Positions 59,603 to 64,000 of a stretch of DNA of 64,000 nucleotides are shown here, piece after piece. Below the pieces are notes generated by a model. It ran no database searches, was not told where the DNA came from, and saw nothing but the letters and a program-made list of their open reading frames with translations. Source of the DNA: Salminus brasiliensis (Eukaryota; Chordata; Actinopteri; Characiformes; Bryconidae); the NCBI RefSeq assembly GCF_030463535.1, contig NC_132898.1, positions 22,178,662 through 22,242,661 on the forward strand. Direction: 5' to 3'. Position 1 is the stretch's first letter. Every line of letters starts with the position of its first letter. A program made the position numbers and the translations under genes.

Positions 59603-62563
59603 ATGGAGGGTGGTGGCGAGGTTCCGATGAGTTCCTTCATCATGGACGAGGAGACGCTGAAGAGGAAGCAGCGTGAGAAACTGAAAAAACTTCAGGCCAC
59701 TGGAGGAAACCCCCGACCAGCCCGCTCCCTCCTCTTCCTCACGCTGAAGAACCCCTTCCGTAAAGCCTGTATCAGCATTGTGGAGTGGAAGTATCCTTCA
59801 AACACACCACAGTAACTCTCTCAGATGGTTTAACACACTGATTAAGGATTAGGCTTAGACTTGGACTTGAAGAGCTCATTTTTATCCTGATCTATATTTG
59901 CTGCAAGTCCTCTGTCCATTGACCCTTTTATCAGCCAGTTCAGAGCTAGGGTGTTTTTAACTGTTTTATTTTCCTTGGTAATTGAGAGAACACCTGTGGT
60001 TCTCTCTTTATTCTTTGTTTAGTTGGATGGATCAGAAGCTCCTCTGCTGCACTCACACATTACTGAGATGTTACTGAGATTCTGTTCTCCAAAGAACCTC
60101 CTTTAATTTTATAAATTATTATCCTATAAATACCATATTTGCCTTGTTCACGTGTTTATGACAAAGTCTTTACAACCCTTCATCACCCCATCTCCTCCCT
60201 TTTAACTCTCTCATATCTCTCTCTCATTTCTGGCTCCACTTATCAGGGGGGACTGGCTTCCTGTACCACAAGCAGAACTCTTACAGTCTCCTTCTATCCA
60301 AATCCTCATATGCTGATGGCATGGCCTGAGGTAGCAAAGTTTACGCTTAAATCTACATCTGAAGAACTAGTCAGTTCATCTCTGAAGGATTTGGTTCAGA
60401 TTAACCTATGTAAAGAATCCCTCATGACTGAGATCCAACTGGACAAATGTGGCTGCTGTAAGACTGGGTGCTGATTGGGTGTCAGTAATAAAGATCCATA
60501 ACGCTGCAGTAAACACTTCTTTTTTGCTCTGAGGAGAGATTAGCTCATCAATAAACACACAGATATCACCAGCTAACGGTACTGACCTACTTACAGTCCT
60601 CCACCTCTCACTCTCATTTGTTTTAGCTGGACAGTGAGTGGTCAAAGGAGTGAAAGGTCAGTTAGCTGGCATTGAATGTGAGATTGTGCCTGTCTATTCC
60701 CTGTGGAGAAGTACTGCCAATAAAATAAAACTCTCTGAAGCATATGAACAAGAACCTATCGGCACTATGCCTCCACAGCATTGGAACTGTGTTCTCTGAA
60801 ATGTTGGTGCTCCATTCAATACTTTTGTGATGAGTTGAAGATGAGGTGAGGTGGTGAGCATCCAAAATCCTGACCTTATTAATGCTCTTTTTGCTGAATG
60901 CAATCAAATCCTCACAGCAATGCTCTAAAGTAAATCTAGTAGAAAGCCTTCCTTGGACAGCAGAGACAGTTACTCCAACAAAAGCAGGATAAAAGCAGGT
61001 TTTAATATTCTTGATTTTTAAAAAAGAAACAATGAATAAGCAGGTGTCCCAATACTTTTGTCCATATAGTGTAGTGCTTCTTTGAATTAACTAAAAAATA
61101 ACAAGTTCTTGGGAGATGCCATAGAAGAACAACTTTTGATTCCATAAGGATCATGCTATGAAGGTGTGTGAGTGTGAGGAACCTTTACATTGATTAACAA
61201 TTTATATTTACAAATTAAATCAAGTGATCTTTAAAAGCCTCTACACACTCAACATCTCTATTACAAACATATAGTTTATTATGGAACCAAACTGGTTCTC
61301 TAAGGGGTTCTTTGCCCATCACACAATGCTACCAGTGCTGGGAGGATGAAGGCTAGCAGACGTTTTCCTCCAAAACATGTGAAGCTTCACCACATCTTCT
61401 TAAACTGCCGCTAACACAACACCACTGGAGCTTGACGTGCTTGGAGGAGAACGCTAACTACTGATTCTGTTATGTCAGCTAACAGACGCCTGCACTGGGT
61501 AGCATCGCCCCTGCTAGCTAGCATCACCCAAGCAATCAGAGGACTATCTTACATACTCAGAGAGAGAGAAGACAGTTATGGTCTCTGGGACTGCTGCATA
61601 CGTATGGCTGTGGCATCACTGGGGACTGAACCTGCAACCTTTTGAGTACAGAGCCAACACTTACGAAGAGCCATGAAAATCTAGGTGTAAACACCCCCAG
61701 GATGCATTGTGATTTAATTACGATCGATCACTCAAACCAAATTTGGAGGTGGTCAGAGACGGATTTCACACACATTTAATGCAAGCAGAAACGATGTGTT
61801 ATCTGTGATCATCTAGCGGACAGTCAGGCAAACGTAAATAACTCATAACTCATAATAAACATAAATACTAATTATAAAGACTAATTATTACTGTGGATGT
61901 TGGCTTCTCTCTCTATCAGATGATGGAAATATTAAGAAGAGAGTTCTGTAGTGGTTTAAATAGTACTTCACATTTTCTGAGCTGTTATGGAATGTGAGAA
62001 CCATCTATTGTTCCATTATGTTGAAGAAAACCCACCGTTCCTATAAACTGCTCACGGTATCCCAGAACTGAACCACCTTGGTGAGACAATGTTTACAGGA
62101 GGTAAAATAAAAAGTAAGTGTGTGTTAATGAGTTCTTTATGTGGGGAAATAAAATCAGATCTAATCTGATCAGTCAAAGAAGATCCAGAGACTAAATACA
62201 AATACAAAATGCATGTTAATGGCAGGTGTAAACAGGCCCTCAGTGTTTGATTGTAACCGGTTCTTCTGCTCAAAGAGGAGCTTTTTTTAACAAAGCAGGG
62301 TTCAGTAACTGTAGCGCTGTACTTTTACATTATGTGTGTGTGAAGCAGCTCCATGCTGGTACAGAGCAGCTGTTCTGTCCCCTCATACACTAAAAACAGA
62401 TACGCTAAGATCAGAGAATGCAGCCTGTCACACACACACACACACACACATATACACAATCAAAACCAAATACCCTACTAACACAGGTTCTGCAGCAGTG
62501 CTTTCAGAACACACACAGGTTCTCTCACCACAAGGTCAAAAAGGGTCAACAAAAGGCTCTCAG

Positions 62564-62616
<53 letters not shown>

Positions 62617-63299
62617 TGCCACACCTGTCACACAGGTGTCTTATAGCACATTTTTAAAAGTATTATATTTTTTAGTTCAAAAAGTGTTGAGACTTTGAAA
62701 CACTGAATGGGCGGAGCTGAACTGCTGTAGGCTGAATGGGTGGGGCTACACTGCTAGAGCAAGAATGGGTGGGTCTAAACTGCTGTAGACTGAATGGGTG
62801 GGTCTAAACTGCGGTAAGCTGTGAACCAAGTCAAACCAAGTTCTCTGAAGTCATAGAGTTTCACCCAATACCTTTAGGGTCTTTGGGATTAGTGATGAAC
62901 TAATCATCCAACATTAGTACCTGTACTCACTGATGCTGATGATTACTTTTGGGGCTGAATAAAATCAAATCCTCCTCACAGCAATGTTCCAACATCTAGT
63001 GTAAAGTCTTCCCAGGCTGTTACTGCAGTAAAGGACCAAAATCCCCCTGATAATAACCTTGATATCAGGCGGAATCTTTGGATGAGGGTGTCTGGATACT
63101 TTTGCATATACTGTATAGTGTTACAATATATAATATAGATTGAATGTTTGGCTGAAAGAAATTGTGTGGGTTCTCCTTAACTGTTCTCTTCAGACCATTT
63201 GAGATTATTATCCTGCTGACCATCTTCGCCAACTGTGTAGCTCTCGCTGTGTTCATGCCCATGCCTGAGGAGGACACCAACAACACCAACAGCAACCTG
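59603..63299 (+). CDS. cacna1s: Voltage-gated L-type calcium channel alpha-1S (Cav1.1), first two coding exons (partial)
   Basis: Coding exon 1 is 59603-59790 (ATG at 59603, 62 codons plus AA) and exon 2 is 63194-63299, joined AA|A = Lys. The splice gives ...[19 protein letters not shown], the strongly conserved start of L-type channel repeat I. Exon 1 is the cytosolic N-terminus with a lysine-rich stretch ([13 protein letters not shown]); exon 2 begins helix IS1 ([20 protein letters not shown]) and the first extracellular loop (PMPEEDTNN). Cav1.1 is the T-tubule voltage sensor that couples to RyR1 in skeletal muscle. The short N-terminus and the neighbouring ascl5 favour CACNA1S over CACNA1C/D/F. 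The remaining exons lie right of the window. Intron 1 (3.4 kb) holds a MITE fragment, a tRNA-related SINE and microsatellites. Confidence 0.92.
60680..61072 (-). mobile_element. MITE family D, 5'-truncated copy in cacna1s intron 1
   Basis: It ends GCAGGTGTCCCAATACTTTTGTCCATATAGTGTA, an intact inverted end; the other end is lost. Internal sequence (CTCACAGCAATG, CCTTCCTTGGACAG) matches the other copies. Confidence 0.7.
61320..61680 (-). mobile_element. tRNA-related SINE-like repeat
   Basis: On the minus strand GCAGGTTCAGTCCCCAGTG at about 61620-61640 resembles a B box, preceded by TTGGCTCTGTACTCAAAAGG. The body continues leftward with GGGTGATGCTAGC and CTGCTAGCCTTCATCCTCCC. It lies in cacna1s intron 1. 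Confidence 0.4.
62830..63115 (-). mobile_element. MITE family D, divergent fragment
   Basis: Contains CTCACAGCAATGTTCCAACATCTAG and ends GTCTGGATACTTTTGCATATACTGTATAGTG, a decayed terminal repeat. It is immediately upstream of cacna1s exon 2. Confidence 0.55.
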
Positions 63300-63932
63300 G
63301 TAAATACACACACTCACACACATTACATACATTGCAGGTAGCTCCAGAGATCTGGGTTGTGGGTGTGAGTTCATTAGAACGCCAGTTAGCCTATTTATTA
63401 GCTGACCCTGCATAAGCGGTTAAATCTTCTATATAGATTCTTGAAACAGTTTCTGCTTATTTACTGAAGTGAACAGATTATTTATCAGACGTTAAGACAC
63501 ATTTTATATGTTTAATTTGCTTATTCTGTTAAATTAAGTGAATAAAGTGTTTAAAGTGTGCAGAAAACCTATGCACATGACTGTATGCTGGGAAAATATG
63601 ATTAGAAATCTGATATATAATCTGCTATATTAGTAAACTATAAATCGGTCAGAGCTCCAGTATCTTCACTGTATATTTGGAGGCCTTCCAAAAGAAATAA
63701 CTGTACTGTAATCTACACACATGCATAGACACACACACACATACACAGCATGCCCAGCTAAAGAAGATCATTTACGTAGCTGCGGTATGACATCTCTTTT
63801 TGTTCACTAGTGTGTGTGCGTGTGTCCATTACTGTGTGTCCATTCTGCCCTTGACTCAGGTGACTGAAAAGAGCAGGTGGCCGTGCCAGGCTCTTGTCTG
63901 AGTGTGTAAAATCTTTAAATTTAGAACACACA

Positions 63933-63988
<56 letters not shown>

Positions 63989-64000
63989 TACACACAAAGT

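Overview
This is a vertebrate nuclear segment, almost certainly from a ray-finned fish. Genes are split into short exons with GT-AG introns, about 60% of the window is AT-rich non-coding DNA, and microsatellites (CA, GA and TA), minisatellites and short inverted-repeat elements of the kind common in fish are everywhere. The repeat families look ostariophysan (characin-like), but that is an impression from memory, not a search result.

Six protein-coding genes can be read exon by exon with matching splice phases. Left to right: a partial camk1g-like kinase (minus; first three coding exons, the rest lies left of the window); a compact, complete tail-anchored coiled-coil gene of the IRAG/LRMP (JAW1/MRVI1) family (minus; 13 coding exons, 371 aa); a complete ppard nuclear receptor (minus; 7 coding exons, 489 aa); a complete def6 Rac/Cdc42 exchange factor (minus; 11 coding exons, 611 aa); a complete single-coding-exon ascl5 bHLH factor (plus; 166 aa); and the first two coding exons of cacna1s, the skeletal-muscle L-type calcium channel (plus; the rest lies right of the window). 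All four left-hand genes run leftward and the two right-hand genes run rightward, so def6 and ascl5 are divergent across an 8-kb spacer.

The gene order joins two blocks that are on different human chromosomes: DEF6-PPARD (6p21.31) and CAMK1G plus ASCL5-CACNA1S (1q32). Within each pair the relative order and orientation match human. The genes are not an operon; the shared theme (Ca2+/calmodulin signalling, IP3-receptor-linked protein, Ca2+ channel, Ca2+-responsive DEF6) is suggestive only.

The spacers and introns hold an unusual density of degenerate minisatellites, several families of which recur at separate sites. The most structured are a 42-bp array (two 21-bp half units) beyond the ppard 5' end, and a 1-kb array of 16-bp units, with 128-bp higher-order periodicity, upstream of def6. 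I see no CRISPR, rRNA, convincing tRNA, or prokaryote-type system, and no clearly undescribed biological system. The most interesting items are a probable GC-AG intron in def6, truncated copies of def6 exon 2 on both sides of the real exon, an NRF-1/CRE/Z-DNA-prone ppard promoter, an overlapping uORF in ppard, and the two structured arrays.
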